Assembly (NCBI GenBank): GCA_021203685.1 | Contig: JAJQAS010000101.1 | Coordinates: 1 to 30,803, forward strand | Length of the DNA: 30,803 nucleotides | From: Clostridiales bacterium | Lineage (GTDB): Bacteria; Bacillota; Clostridia; Oscillospirales; Oscillospiraceae | Reading direction: 5' to 3' | Shown here: positions 8,424 to 15,400 of the stretch, one piece after another | Layout of the letters: every line of letters begins with the position of its first letter | Numbering within the stretch: position 1 is the first letter of the stretch | Position numbers and translations under genes: made by a program | Notes under the pieces: generated by a model | Told to the model about the DNA's origin: nothing | Databases searched by the model: none | Seen by the model: only the letters and a program-made list of their open reading frames with translations

Positions 8424-9023
8424 TCAGCTGGCGCAGGTCACGAATACCTCGTCCTTTTTCACCATTTTTCCGGCGCTGACCGACTGCTCCACCACAACCC
8501 CATAATCATTGGAATCGCTGACGATCTGCGCCTCTCGCTCCAATGTCAGTTCCTCCCCGGCCTGGCTTGCGGCGCTTTCGATTTCCATGCCAAGGTAGTT
8601 TTCCACCTTCGTATGGTTTGCACGATAGGAGGTATAGGCAGCGGCCCACACGACGAGCAGCGCCACAGCCAATGCAGCCACGGCCCACACCCTGCGCCTT
8701 TTCTTCCGTTCCGGTTCTGATTGCGCCGCTGAATTTGCACCTGATGACATCCAGATTTTGTTATTCTCTTCCCGCGCGTACTTTGGCGTGGACTGCGCGT
8801 CCGCCTTCGGTTCCGGCTTTGGCGCTGCGGGCTGTATTTCCTTCGGCAGGGGCAATTGCATCAAAGTGGGATAGGCCAGATAGTTGGTGCTGCTGTCAAA
8901 TCCGCAGCCGGGGCAGACCGCCTCCGGGCCGTTTTCCCGGCCGCAGTTGGGGCAGGTCCAGCGGTCTGCGTCCCGTGTGTCCTGTATATGCTGTTCTTTC
9001 ATGGCAGCGTCACCCCATTCCAT
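8424..9023 (-). CDS. Zinc-ribbon, single-helix, PASTA-like membrane protein
   Basis: This 199-residue protein starts with a four-cysteine zinc ribbon (CPNCG at 24-28 and CPGCG at 37-41). The motif NYLAYPTLMQLP at 47-58 follows and also occurs near the N-terminus of the FMN_bind-BspA protein. A Pro/Ala/Lys-rich linker, a KKRRR stop-transfer cluster and one helix at about 111-133 come next. The C-terminal 60 residues look like a single PASTA domain (NYLGMEIESAAS, then VVEQSVSAGKMVKKDEVFV). The topology would put the zinc ribbon inside and PASTA outside. An in-frame ATG at 9002 (after GGGGTGA) is an alternative start. It is the first gene behind a good promoter and probably heads the three-gene set. 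Function is unknown; sensing of the cell wall is a guess from PASTA. Confidence 0.75.
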   Translation of the reverse strand: MEWGDAAMKEQHIQDTRDADRWTCPNCGRENGPEAVCPGCGFDSSTNYLAYPTLMQLPLPKEIQPAAPKPEPKADAQSTPKYAREENNKIWMSSGANSAAQSEPERKKRRRVWAVAALAVALLVVWAAAYTSYRANHTKVENYLGMEIESAASQAGEELTLEREAQIVSDSNDYGVVVEQSVSAGKMVKKDEVFVTCAS

Positions 9024-9054
9024 CCGGTGATATCAATTTGTTCATTTATTTTCA

Positions 9055-9083
9055 TTGTAACAAATAACCTTGTTAGATTCAAC
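9055..9083 (-). promoter_or_regulatory. Sigma-A promoter for the zinc-ribbon/BspA cluster
   Basis: On the - strand, TTGAAT and TACAAT are separated by exactly 17 bp. Transcription would start about 25 bases before the ATG at 9023. This is the best-matching promoter in the window for this gene set. Confidence 0.7.
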
Positions 9084-9143
9084 CAATTTTACAGACCCTT
9101 GCAGCAAGTTCTGCTCGTTTCGATAAGACATTGCCCTATGGCG

Positions 9144-9188
9144 CAAAAAATCCCACACCATTTGCCAGGCGGCAAACAGTGTGGGGAG
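9144..9188 (-). terminator. Strong intrinsic terminator after the small - strand gene
   Basis: On the - strand, CCCACAC-TG-TTTGCC pairs across a four-base loop with GGCAAA-TG-GTGTGGG, and the stem is followed by TTTTTT. It sits 12 bp beyond the stop of the small frame 9200-9394 and upstream of the promoter of the next gene, so it insulates the two units. Confidence 0.85.
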
Positions 9189-9199
9189 TGGGCCTCTAT

Positions 9200-9394
9200 T
9201 CAAATTTGCGTGGATATTTTTCCAGAATATACGAAGGATATCACTTTTCTGAATTTCAGTGAGAATCTCCGGATAGATTGTAAGCACTCTGCTGATGCCG
9301 CGTTTGTCCGCTGTCCGTTCCAGCGCTTGCCGCAGCATATTGGCTTTGCAGTCTTTCCCGTGTAGGGAATATTGATTTTAATGGAATTGCCCAT
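9200..9394 (-). CDS. Small hypothetical gene, possibly frameshifted
   Basis: A textbook AGGAGGT lies seven bases before an ATG at 9394, a TATAAT box lies about 90 bp upstream (9483-9488), and a strong terminator follows, so a real transcription unit is likely. The frame as written gives 64 residues (MGNSIKINIPYTGKTAKPIC onward) rich in Cys/Arg/Ser and without a recognisable domain. A shift of one base after the codon for K14 would instead read DCKANMLRQALERTADKRG and continue with a more protein-like composition (TIYPEILTEIQKSDILRIFW), but that frame runs through the terminator hairpin. I cannot tell whether the 64-residue frame is real or whether this is a decayed gene. No family recognised. 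Confidence 0.4.
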   Translation of the reverse strand: MGNSIKINIPYTGKTAKPICCGKRWNGQRTNAASAECLQSIRRFSLKFRKVISFVYSGKISTQI

Positions 9395-9905
9395 GTCCAG
9401 TACCTCCTGATTTCTTAAGGACAACAGCGCTGCGCCAGTCGGCGCTGACGTTGAGAACACTATGGTTTCCCGTTTGCCCCTCATTATAGGGGGAAAACAC
9501 GGAAAAGGCATTGGACATTGGCCGAAAATTAGGAGAAATTTTGCCATTGGAGGCTGGTTGTCGCTTTTTGGGACAAATGGGGGAAACTGTGACGCTTTCA
9601 CGCGGCAAGGTGAGTAAAACCGCAGCAAAAAGAAATCAGCCGGAGACACGTCATCCGATGTGTCTCTGACTGTCACTTTTTGCTGTTAAATGACAAATAA
9701 TTACTAGTAATTTCAAGGAAATGGGAGTCCCTTTTACTCAGACTTATGAGCATTTTAGATTTGTGGTGCTTAACGATCCACCCAGTGCGTTGACAAGCCG
9801 CCAACGGCCGGCCTGTGTATAACGCTGTTTGTTTTAGACTGGCAGTGACTGGTCAACCGCTGGCAGCTTATTTCGCCGACGCGCTGGCGGATATTAGAAA
9901 ATACA
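9395..9905. other. Intergenic stretch, no convincing gene
   Basis: The 511 bp between the small gene and the kinase contain the small gene's leader and TATAAT box (9483-9488, - strand), a 7-bp inverted repeat (GAGACAC/GTGTCTC, 9643-9667), and a short segment (9821-9846) resembling the reverse complement of 4721-4748. Base composition is less GC-rich than in the flanking genes. Open frames here lack ribosome binding sites and protein-like composition. Confidence 0.5.
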
Positions 9906-11228
9906 TCAGGCAAGCACCTTGCCGGCGGCGAGCGTGCCACTGATGGCCGCGCCGCAGGCCGCTTCTTCCCTGTATTTTGCCAGAGACAGCTCCGCGTGGA
10001 ACATCCGGGCGCAGATCTCCTGCAAAACCGGGTTCATCCGCAGGCCGTTTCCGGAGGCCACCAGGTGTTCCGCCTCCAGGCCCGTCCCGGTGCGCATCAG
10101 GCTGTACATATCGTACAACTCCCGGGCCATCCCTTCCAGGACACCGAAGGTCAGCCCCTCCGGGGTGAAGTTGTCCCCGGACAGATTGCTGATGCTGCCC
10201 CGCAGCCCCGGGTGTACCCGGGTCCCGTTGAACGTGGTGCGAACCTGCATTCGGTCCTGCTGTTCCATGCCCTTTTCTGCCAACTGTGCCATCAGGCCGT
10301 ACTGAGCAGCGTCCGGCAGCCCGGCTGCGCAGGCATACTCTCTGAAAAAGTGCTCCAGTACGGCGTAAGCCCGTCCGCCACACAGGGAGGAACCGGCCAG
10401 CAGGTATTTTCCCCTGACGAAGGGGCGGGCCTCGATGCCCGGGGCCTCAAAATACCGGTCGGAGAGGGCGGAGATCTGCCCGCCGGTCCCCATGTTCAGC
10501 AGGACAATATTGGGGCAAATCCCCACCGAACCCAGGAAGCTGGCCTGGTTGTCGCCAATTGCCGCCGTGACCGGGATGCCCCTGTAGGCCCCCAGCACAG
10601 CGAAGTCCTCGGTCAGTTCCGGCAAAAGCCGCAGGTCGATGCCCGCTTTCTCCAGGGCGTCGGTGCGGAACCGGCCGTTTTGGCTGTCGAAGAAGCCCAG
10701 GCTGGCCCCGTTGCTGGCATGAACCAGCGGTGTTTTTCGCCCGGTCAGCACCATTCCGAGATAATCCCCAATGGTACACAGTGCAGCAGCCGCCTGCGGC
10801 ACAAGACCGCTGCGCAGATTATAGAGATGGGTGAGCAGACCATAACCGGCGGCCACGCTCAGACCGGTCTTTTCCCGGACCAATTCTGTCAGCGGTTTTC
10901 CGTCCCCGGTGGGGAGATTCCCGCGTCCGTCCTGCCACGTATAAAGCGGACTGATGTGTTTTCCGCTGGCGTCCAGGTAGACAATGCCGTGCATTTGCCC
11001 GGTCAGGCCGATGGCCTCCGCTTCGGGGCAATGCTCCAACAGTTCGTTTACCAGATTTGTGGCCTTGCGGAGGATGACGTCTGCGTCCTGGACCCGTTCC
11101 CATTCCTGTTCCGTTTTCAGGAAGCTGTCGTTTTCCACCGTCCTGGCTTCCACAACCAGTTCCTCGTCCACGCTGAGGATAACACCACTGATGGTCGTCG
11201 TTCCAATGTCGATTCCGATCGTTTTCAT
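9906..11228 (-). CDS. FGGY-family carbohydrate kinase, sedoheptulokinase-like
   Basis: This 440-residue FGGY kinase transfers phosphate from ATP to a sugar or polyol. The phosphate-1 motif GIDIGTTTISG is at residues 5-15 and the sugar-binding LTGQMHGIVYLD at about 75-86. The catalytic aspartate is D226 in IGDNQASF, and the adenosine-side NMGTGGQIS is at 245-253. LTGQMHG plus the short length resemble sedoheptulokinases more than xylulo- or glycerol kinases, but the substrate is not certain. The start follows TGAGGAATG. A LacI-type regulator stub lies 30 bp upstream on the same strand, suggesting that the kinase once belonged to a LacI-controlled sugar operon. No transporter or aldolase partner remains beside it. 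Confidence 0.85.
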   Translation of the reverse strand: MKTIGIDIGTTTISGVILSVDEELVVEARTVENDSFLKTEQEWERVQDADVILRKATNLVNELLEHCPEAEAIGLTGQMHGIVYLDASGKHISPLYTWQDGRGNLPTGDGKPLTELVREKTGLSVAAGYGLLTHLYNLRSGLVPQAAAALCTIGDYLGMVLTGRKTPLVHASNGASLGFFDSQNGRFRTDALEKAGIDLRLLPELTEDFAVLGAYRGIPVTAAIGDNQASFLGSVGICPNIVLLNMGTGGQISALSDRYFEAPGIEARPFVRGKYLLAGSSLCGGRAYAVLEHFFREYACAAGLPDAAQYGLMAQLAEKGMEQQDRMQVRTTFNGTRVHPGLRGSISNLSGDNFTPEGLTFGVLEGMARELYDMYSLMRTGTGLEAEHLVASGNGLRMNPVLQEICARMFHAELSLAKYREEAACGAAISGTLAAGKVLA

Positions 11229-11258
11229 ATCGCATTCCTCATTGCATGATCCTGCGCG

Positions 11259-11429
11259 TCAGGTCGTCTTCCGGGCGATGATCTCCGCCGGGATCCGCTG
11301 CCGCTGCTGCCAGATATCTCCTTTGCCGTTGATCATGTCCACGATGTACAGCGCCGCCAGACGGCCGAACTCCTCCACGGGCTGACGCACTGTCGTCAGG
11401 CTGGGGCAGATGTGGAATGACCAGTCAAA
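11259..11429 (-). pseudogene. C-terminal remnant of a LacI-type transcriptional regulator
   Basis: About 57 residues (from FDWSFHICPSLTTV through VRQPVEEFGRLAALYIVDMI to the end RIPAEIIARKTT) match the extreme C-terminus of LacI-family repressors, where PSLTTVRQP followed by a helix and a final RxS/T strand is typical. The helix-turn-helix and most of the ligand-binding domain (about 280 residues) are absent, and the upstream in-frame sequence is not LacI-like. The remnant ends at a TGA 30 bp before the FGGY kinase start. It is a deletion scar, so the kinase has lost its adjacent regulator. Confidence 0.75.
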
Positions 11430-11881
11430 AATCAATAAGCAAGGTTTATTTTCGGCGTTCTGTACAGGGAACCCTTGACTCACTTGTGAAAAACACACAA
11501 CACTTTTCTGAATCCTTTTTGATGCGGCAGGATTCGCCGCGCTGGAAACGCTGCATTTTGGATACTGTCAGAAAGAATGAGCTTGGCTGGTGACAGATGG
11601 GGATGTTTTTTACTTACGGGCCAGGGCAAAGCTCTGTCTTTTGAGCAGGGGGGCATGTGAATGCGTGCTCTTCGACTGTTCGCTTTAACATAGGAGGAAC
11701 TGACTGACAGCCAGTAGCATATCACAGCGCGGCTGATTCAAAGGGGGAACCATAAAAATTTTCACGAATGTTTGCAAAGTGACACGGGGCGGCCACCCGA
11801 TGTGGTGTGACAGCGCCCCAAAAAGGTGCTGATGCTCCCCGGCGCCTGGCCATGCCAGTTGGGGAAATGGAAAAAACGCCG
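11430..11881. other. Gene-free stretch beside the LacI remnant
   Basis: I see no convincing gene in these 450 bp. There is an imperfect GC-rich inverted repeat near 11786-11820 (GGGGCG with CGCCCC, inner CCAC/GTGG) that could mark the 3' end of the solute-binding protein transcript, but it lacks a T-run. This is probably where the rest of the LacI gene was lost. Confidence 0.4.
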
Positions 11882-13375
11882 TCACGCCCCGTCCGTCTGC
11901 TCCGCCGCCCACTGGTCCAACTGGCGTTGCTTTTCCGCAATAATGGTGTCAATGCCCGCCTCCTTCAACTCCTCCACAAATTTGGGGATCTCCTCATCCG
12001 GGTCCACGCAGCCGCAGTCCAGCACCGGGAAATAGTATTCTACCACCGCCTGACACAGCGCCACCTCCTTGGCCACAGGGGAGGAGTCAAAGACAAAGCC
12101 GCAGGCCGGGGAAACCACGTCGTTTTCCGCGAAGGTCAGGCATTTTTCCTCGTAATTCTCCCCGTAATCCGCCGAGGGATACCGCAGCGTCTGGTTCAGG
12201 GGCTGGCCGTAGAGCAGGAAGTAGCCGCCGCTGTGGTCCGCGGCCCCGTCCTCCGTCAGGGTGTAATTGACATCCTCGATGCCATGCTCCAGCAGATTGA
12301 CCACATACTCGTCGGTGTAAAGCAGGTTCAAAAGCTGCATGGCCTTTTCCGGCGCGGTGCAGGAGGCGGAGATACAAATACCCTCCAGCCCCATCTGATA
12401 GCTGGTGAGCAGCTGGGGCTGGTCGCTCAGCTGCACCTCCACCACCACGCTGGTTTCCGACACCTGGCTGCCGTAATCCCCGGTGGGCATAATGGTACTC
12501 AGGGTGCAAAAGGCCGTCCCTTCCTCCACCATAGACGTGCCGCTCTGCTGGGAGACCACCGCGTCCTGGGACAGATACCCCTTCTGGTTCCACTGGTAGA
12601 GGAACCGGGTCAGTTCCAAAAATTCCTCCGTCTCGTACCAGTCCACCACCGTCAGGGAGTCATCGGCCCGGAGGTTCAGCACCCCCAGCGTGTCGCCCAG
12701 GCAGTCGTAGCCCCCCAAAAGCTGGGTCAGGCTGGCGGAGCCGGAGGAGGTGAAGGGGACCACATCCGGCTCGTTTTCCAGGATGACCTCCAGCATGGGT
12801 TCCACGTCCGCCAGGGTCTCGATGGAGCTGATGTCAAACCCGTATTTGCGTACCAGCGCGGCGTTGAACTCCAGGCTGGTCCCCATGGTGTAGTTGTCCC
12901 GCACCGCCGGGACCATATATTGAACGCCGTTCAGCTGTCCCGTGGAGAGGACTTCGGCAGCGCTGTCCAGCACTCCCTGCCCGTATTCCTCCAGCAGGTC
13001 GTCCAGCGGCACAATCAGCCCCGCGTCCACCAGCGTGGAAAGCTGTTCCTCCCCCGGCAGCAGCGAGAAAAAGTCCAGTTTTTCTGTGCTGGAGGACTGG
13101 AGCAGATAATAGTCCTCCAGCGAGCTGATGGAAACCGCCACAAAGGAGACCTTTACGCCGATTTGTTCGATGAGGTAGTCGTTCAGCGCGTCCTCCACTT
13201 CGTCGATGTTTTCCGGCAGGGCGTCGTCTACGATCAGGGGGAAACGCAGGGTCACGACCTCCTGCTCGTCGGGAGCCGAGGACGAACCCGTCTCTTCCCT
13301 CGTCCCACTGCCGCAGGAGCAGCAAACCAGCAGCAGAGCCGCCAGGAGCAGGCAAATCAATCTTTTGTTTTTCAT
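11882..13375 (-). CDS. Extracellular solute-binding lipoprotein (ABC, family 1-like)
   Basis: This 497-residue protein begins with a lipoprotein signal peptide: MKNKR, a Leu-rich core, and a Cys-rich box (VCCSCGSG, residues 17-24) in which the exact lipidated Cys is unclear. A Ser/Glu-rich spacer follows. The rest reads like large solute-binding proteins of oligosaccharide ABC importers: a VVTLRFPLIVDD strand, LEEYGQGVL, GVQYMVPAVRDN, PEKAMQLLNLLYTDEY and a C-terminal KFVEELKEAGID. The last two features are typical of the LipO/DUF3502 type. AGGAGG precedes the ATG at 13375. No permease or ATPase genes are adjacent, so it either works with a distant transporter or serves as a ligand sensor for the neighbouring YesM-type kinase. 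Its promoter region holds one GGTCGG (- strand, 13427-13432). Confidence 0.85.
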   Translation of the reverse strand: MKNKRLICLLLAALLLVCCSCGSGTREETGSSSAPDEQEVVTLRFPLIVDDALPENIDEVEDALNDYLIEQIGVKVSFVAVSISSLEDYYLLQSSSTEKLDFFSLLPGEEQLSTLVDAGLIVPLDDLLEEYGQGVLDSAAEVLSTGQLNGVQYMVPAVRDNYTMGTSLEFNAALVRKYGFDISSIETLADVEPMLEVILENEPDVVPFTSSGSASLTQLLGGYDCLGDTLGVLNLRADDSLTVVDWYETEEFLELTRFLYQWNQKGYLSQDAVVSQQSGTSMVEEGTAFCTLSTIMPTGDYGSQVSETSVVVEVQLSDQPQLLTSYQMGLEGICISASCTAPEKAMQLLNLLYTDEYVVNLLEHGIEDVNYTLTEDGAADHSGGYFLLYGQPLNQTLRYPSADYGENYEEKCLTFAENDVVSPACGFVFDSSPVAKEVALCQAVVEYYFPVLDCGCVDPDEEIPKFVEELKEAGIDTIIAEKQRQLDQWAAEQTDGA

Positions 13376-13482
13376 TTCCTCATGCTCCTCCTACAGGTCG
13401 CTTTATGTAAGAAATCCTCGCAAATTCCGACCACTTTGCCCGAATTGGTTGCAATATTGACCTGTGTCTGGTATGCTAAATT

Positions 13483-13653
13483 GAGCTGTTAGCTATTAGC
13501 TGTTAGCCGTTAGTCAGGTACTGCCAGCTAACAGTGAACAGCACGAAACGTCGGTTGGTTGTTAGTGGTTTGTTTTGTGTGACGAAACCAGAGCGCAGAA
13601 CAAATCGTGAAGCATCACAAAGCTAATAGCTAAAAGCTAGCAGCTAACAGCTC
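13483..13653. repeat. TTAGC-bounded repeat element, copy 1
   Basis: A 171-bp element with inverted ends: GAGCTGTTAGCTATTAGC on the left and CTAGCAGCTAACAGCTC on the right. The interior shares GTCGGTTGGTTGTTAGTGG with the reverse complement of copy 27289-27461. Its right end overlaps the 3' end of the response-regulator gene and supplies that gene's TAG stop. Confidence 0.8.
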
Positions 13654-15236
13654 GGCGAAGCCGCCCCCCGCCGGCAGCTCTGGGGCGAAACGCCGTAGGT
13701 CTTTTTGAAAATGCGGTTGAAGCTGGTGTAATTGTAGTACCCCACCCGATAAGCCACGTCCGCGATGGGCAGGTGACTGGTCTCCAGCAGCAGCTTTGCC
13801 TGCTCCATGCGGCGGTTCACGATGTAGCCCTTGATGGAGGTTCCGGTGGCCCGCTTAAAGATGCGGGTGAGGTAATCCTGATTCAGGTGGACGTTTTCCG
13901 CAATTTGCACCATGTCCAGCTTTTCCGACAGATGCTCCTCGATGAACTGCTGGGTGGCCTGCACCGGGTCGTCGCTGGTGGCGGCTTGCTGCTCCAGAAG
14001 GAGCAGAGAGCGCTCCACCCACGCTGCCATGTTGTCCAGCCCCCGGTCTGACATCTCGAAGCAGTGGGCGTTTTGGGGGTCGGCGGTCAGCTGGTTCAGG
14101 GGGAAGTGGTGCTTTTCGGCGTAGGCCGTCAGCAGGCCGGAGTAGCGGCTGAAAAACTGCCGGAATCGCTTTTTGTTGAACCAGACGTTGTTCTCCTGGC
14201 TGGAGAGATAGGCGACGATCTCCGTCCGCGCCTTTTCCAGCTGCCCGTCGTCCAGCAGGCCGCTCCATCGCTGGAACCGCTCCTCCAGGTCGTTCTCCAC
14301 CGGCAGGGCCGGTTCTGCCTTCCCGTGGACAGAGATGCCGTTGTTTTTCAGGTGGCTGTTGTCCATCCGCATGAGACATTCCATTTCCTCTGCGGCGTCC
14401 TCGATTTTGGTGGGCTGCCCCAGGTAGCAGACGGAGCGCACTTCCAGATATTTTCGCTCCGAGGCCAGATACTGCTCCGCGAAGCTGCGGCAGCACCGGA
14501 ACAGAGCCGCCCCGTCCTCTCCGCCGCAGATGCACATCTGCCCGTGCTGCCCAAAGGGAAAGACGGTGAAAAAGGAGCTTGCCGGTCCCGCCGCTCCCTC
14601 GAACAGCTCCGTCACCACATTGTGGACAGCGTATCGGTTCAGCCGGTGGGTGGTCTCCATGTCCTTGCCCCAGTTCCGCACCACCACCAGGCAGGTGCAG
14701 TAATACCAGGCGGGGTCCAGCGGCAGCCCCAGCTGCCCGATGCGGGCGGCGATGGCCGGGCGGTTGGAGGGGATGTCCTCGTAGAACAGCTCCTGCCAGA
14801 ACTGATGACAGAGGTTATCTTGATCCTCTGCAATAAGACGGCTGGCGGACTGGGCGCGCCGCAGGGCCTGCCTCTTCTGAATGGCGGCGGTCAAAACCGA
14901 TTTCAACTCATCCGGGGCGATGGGCTTGAGCAGATAGGCCTCGCTGCCCAGCTGAATGGCCTTCTGCGCGTAGGAAAACTCCGCGTAACAGGTCATGTAG
15001 ACGCAGGAGATTTGGAGCTGCTGTTGGTTGACCCATTCCAGCAGCTCCAGGCCGGACTGCTGGGGCATTTCGATGTCACAGAGCAGCAGGTCGATTTGGT
15101 TCTCCTCCATGCACCGCCTGGCCTCGGCCGCGCTCAGGGCGGTAAAACAGCGGTCAATGCCGAGCGTTTCCCAATCCAACATATGCGAGACAGCCCGGAT
15201 GGAGCTGATCTCATCGTCAACAATGAGCAGGTTCAT
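13644..15236 (-). CDS. YesN-type response regulator with AraC HTH
   Basis: This 530-residue two-component response regulator has an N-terminal receiver domain (acidic pair D7/D8, phospho-acceptor D54 in LLCDIEMP, T82, K104 in LLKPI). A long, poorly conserved middle follows, then a C-terminal AraC-type DNA-binding domain at about 425-520: SEKLDMVQIAENVHLNQDYL, then FKRATG and the second helix pair GYYNYTSFNRIFKKTYGVSP. It is divergently paired with a YesM-type kinase across a 164-bp gap, the usual arrangement for control of sugar uptake in Firmicutes. It is the best candidate to bind the 21-bp-spaced tandem sites at 17722, 22202 and 24041. The last codons and the TAG come from a repeat element. 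The start follows AAAGGAG. Confidence 0.92.
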   Translation of the reverse strand: MNLLIVDDEISSIRAVSHMLDWETLGIDRCFTALSAAEARRCMEENQIDLLLCDIEMPQQSGLELLEWVNQQQLQISCVYMTCYAEFSYAQKAIQLGSEAYLLKPIAPDELKSVLTAAIQKRQALRRAQSASRLIAEDQDNLCHQFWQELFYEDIPSNRPAIAARIGQLGLPLDPAWYYCTCLVVVRNWGKDMETTHRLNRYAVHNVVTELFEGAAGPASSFFTVFPFGQHGQMCICGGEDGAALFRCCRSFAEQYLASERKYLEVRSVCYLGQPTKIEDAAEEMECLMRMDNSHLKNNGISVHGKAEPALPVENDLEERFQRWSGLLDDGQLEKARTEIVAYLSSQENNVWFNKKRFRQFFSRYSGLLTAYAEKHHFPLNQLTADPQNAHCFEMSDRGLDNMAAWVERSLLLLEQQAATSDDPVQATQQFIEEHLSEKLDMVQIAENVHLNQDYLTRIFKRATGTSIKGYIVNRRMEQAKLLLETSHLPIADVAYRVGYYNYTSFNRIFKKTYGVSPQSCRRGAASPSC

Positions 15237-15287
15237 GTTTCTCCTTTCTCTGTTTTCGCTATTCGCTTGCTGTGTCCATTCTAACAG

Positions 15288-15318
15288 CGGCAGGATTCAC
15301 AAAACTGCCGTTTTTTTT
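15288..15318 (+). terminator. Terminator-like hairpin in the kinase leader
   Basis: CGGCAG and CTGCCG flank an 11-base loop and are followed by eight T residues on the + strand. It lies between the divergent regulator and kinase genes, 83 bp before the kinase start, so it would either attenuate the kinase transcript or stop stray upstream transcription. Confidence 0.6.
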
Positions 15319-15349
15319 AGGCCCCTGGCTTTGGGGTGGCAGTACCCCA

Positions 15350-15381
15350 CTAACAGCTAATGGCTAAAAGCTAACAGCTAT
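15350..15381. repeat. Half copy of the TTAGC-type repeat
   Basis: The sequence CTAACAGCTAATGGC followed by TAAAAGCTAACAGCT matches one end of the TTAGC elements, without the opposite end. It lies immediately upstream of the kinase ribosome binding site. Confidence 0.7.
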
Positions 15382-15400
15382 CTTCACACGAGGTGCCTCC

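Noticed and set aside
13427..13432. Tandem AraC-type operator upstream of the solute-binding protein
   Set aside because: Only one GGTCGG is present; positions 21 bp to either side lack a second half-site, and the -10 distance does not match.
11807..13492. 561-codon + strand frame opposite the solute-binding protein
   Set aside because: Composition is shadow-like, and the - strand frame has a signal peptide and ribosome binding site.
13483..13653. CRISPR-like array from the repeated TTAGC units
   Set aside because: Units are about 10 bp, directly abutting or inverted, with no regular unique spacers and no cas genes.
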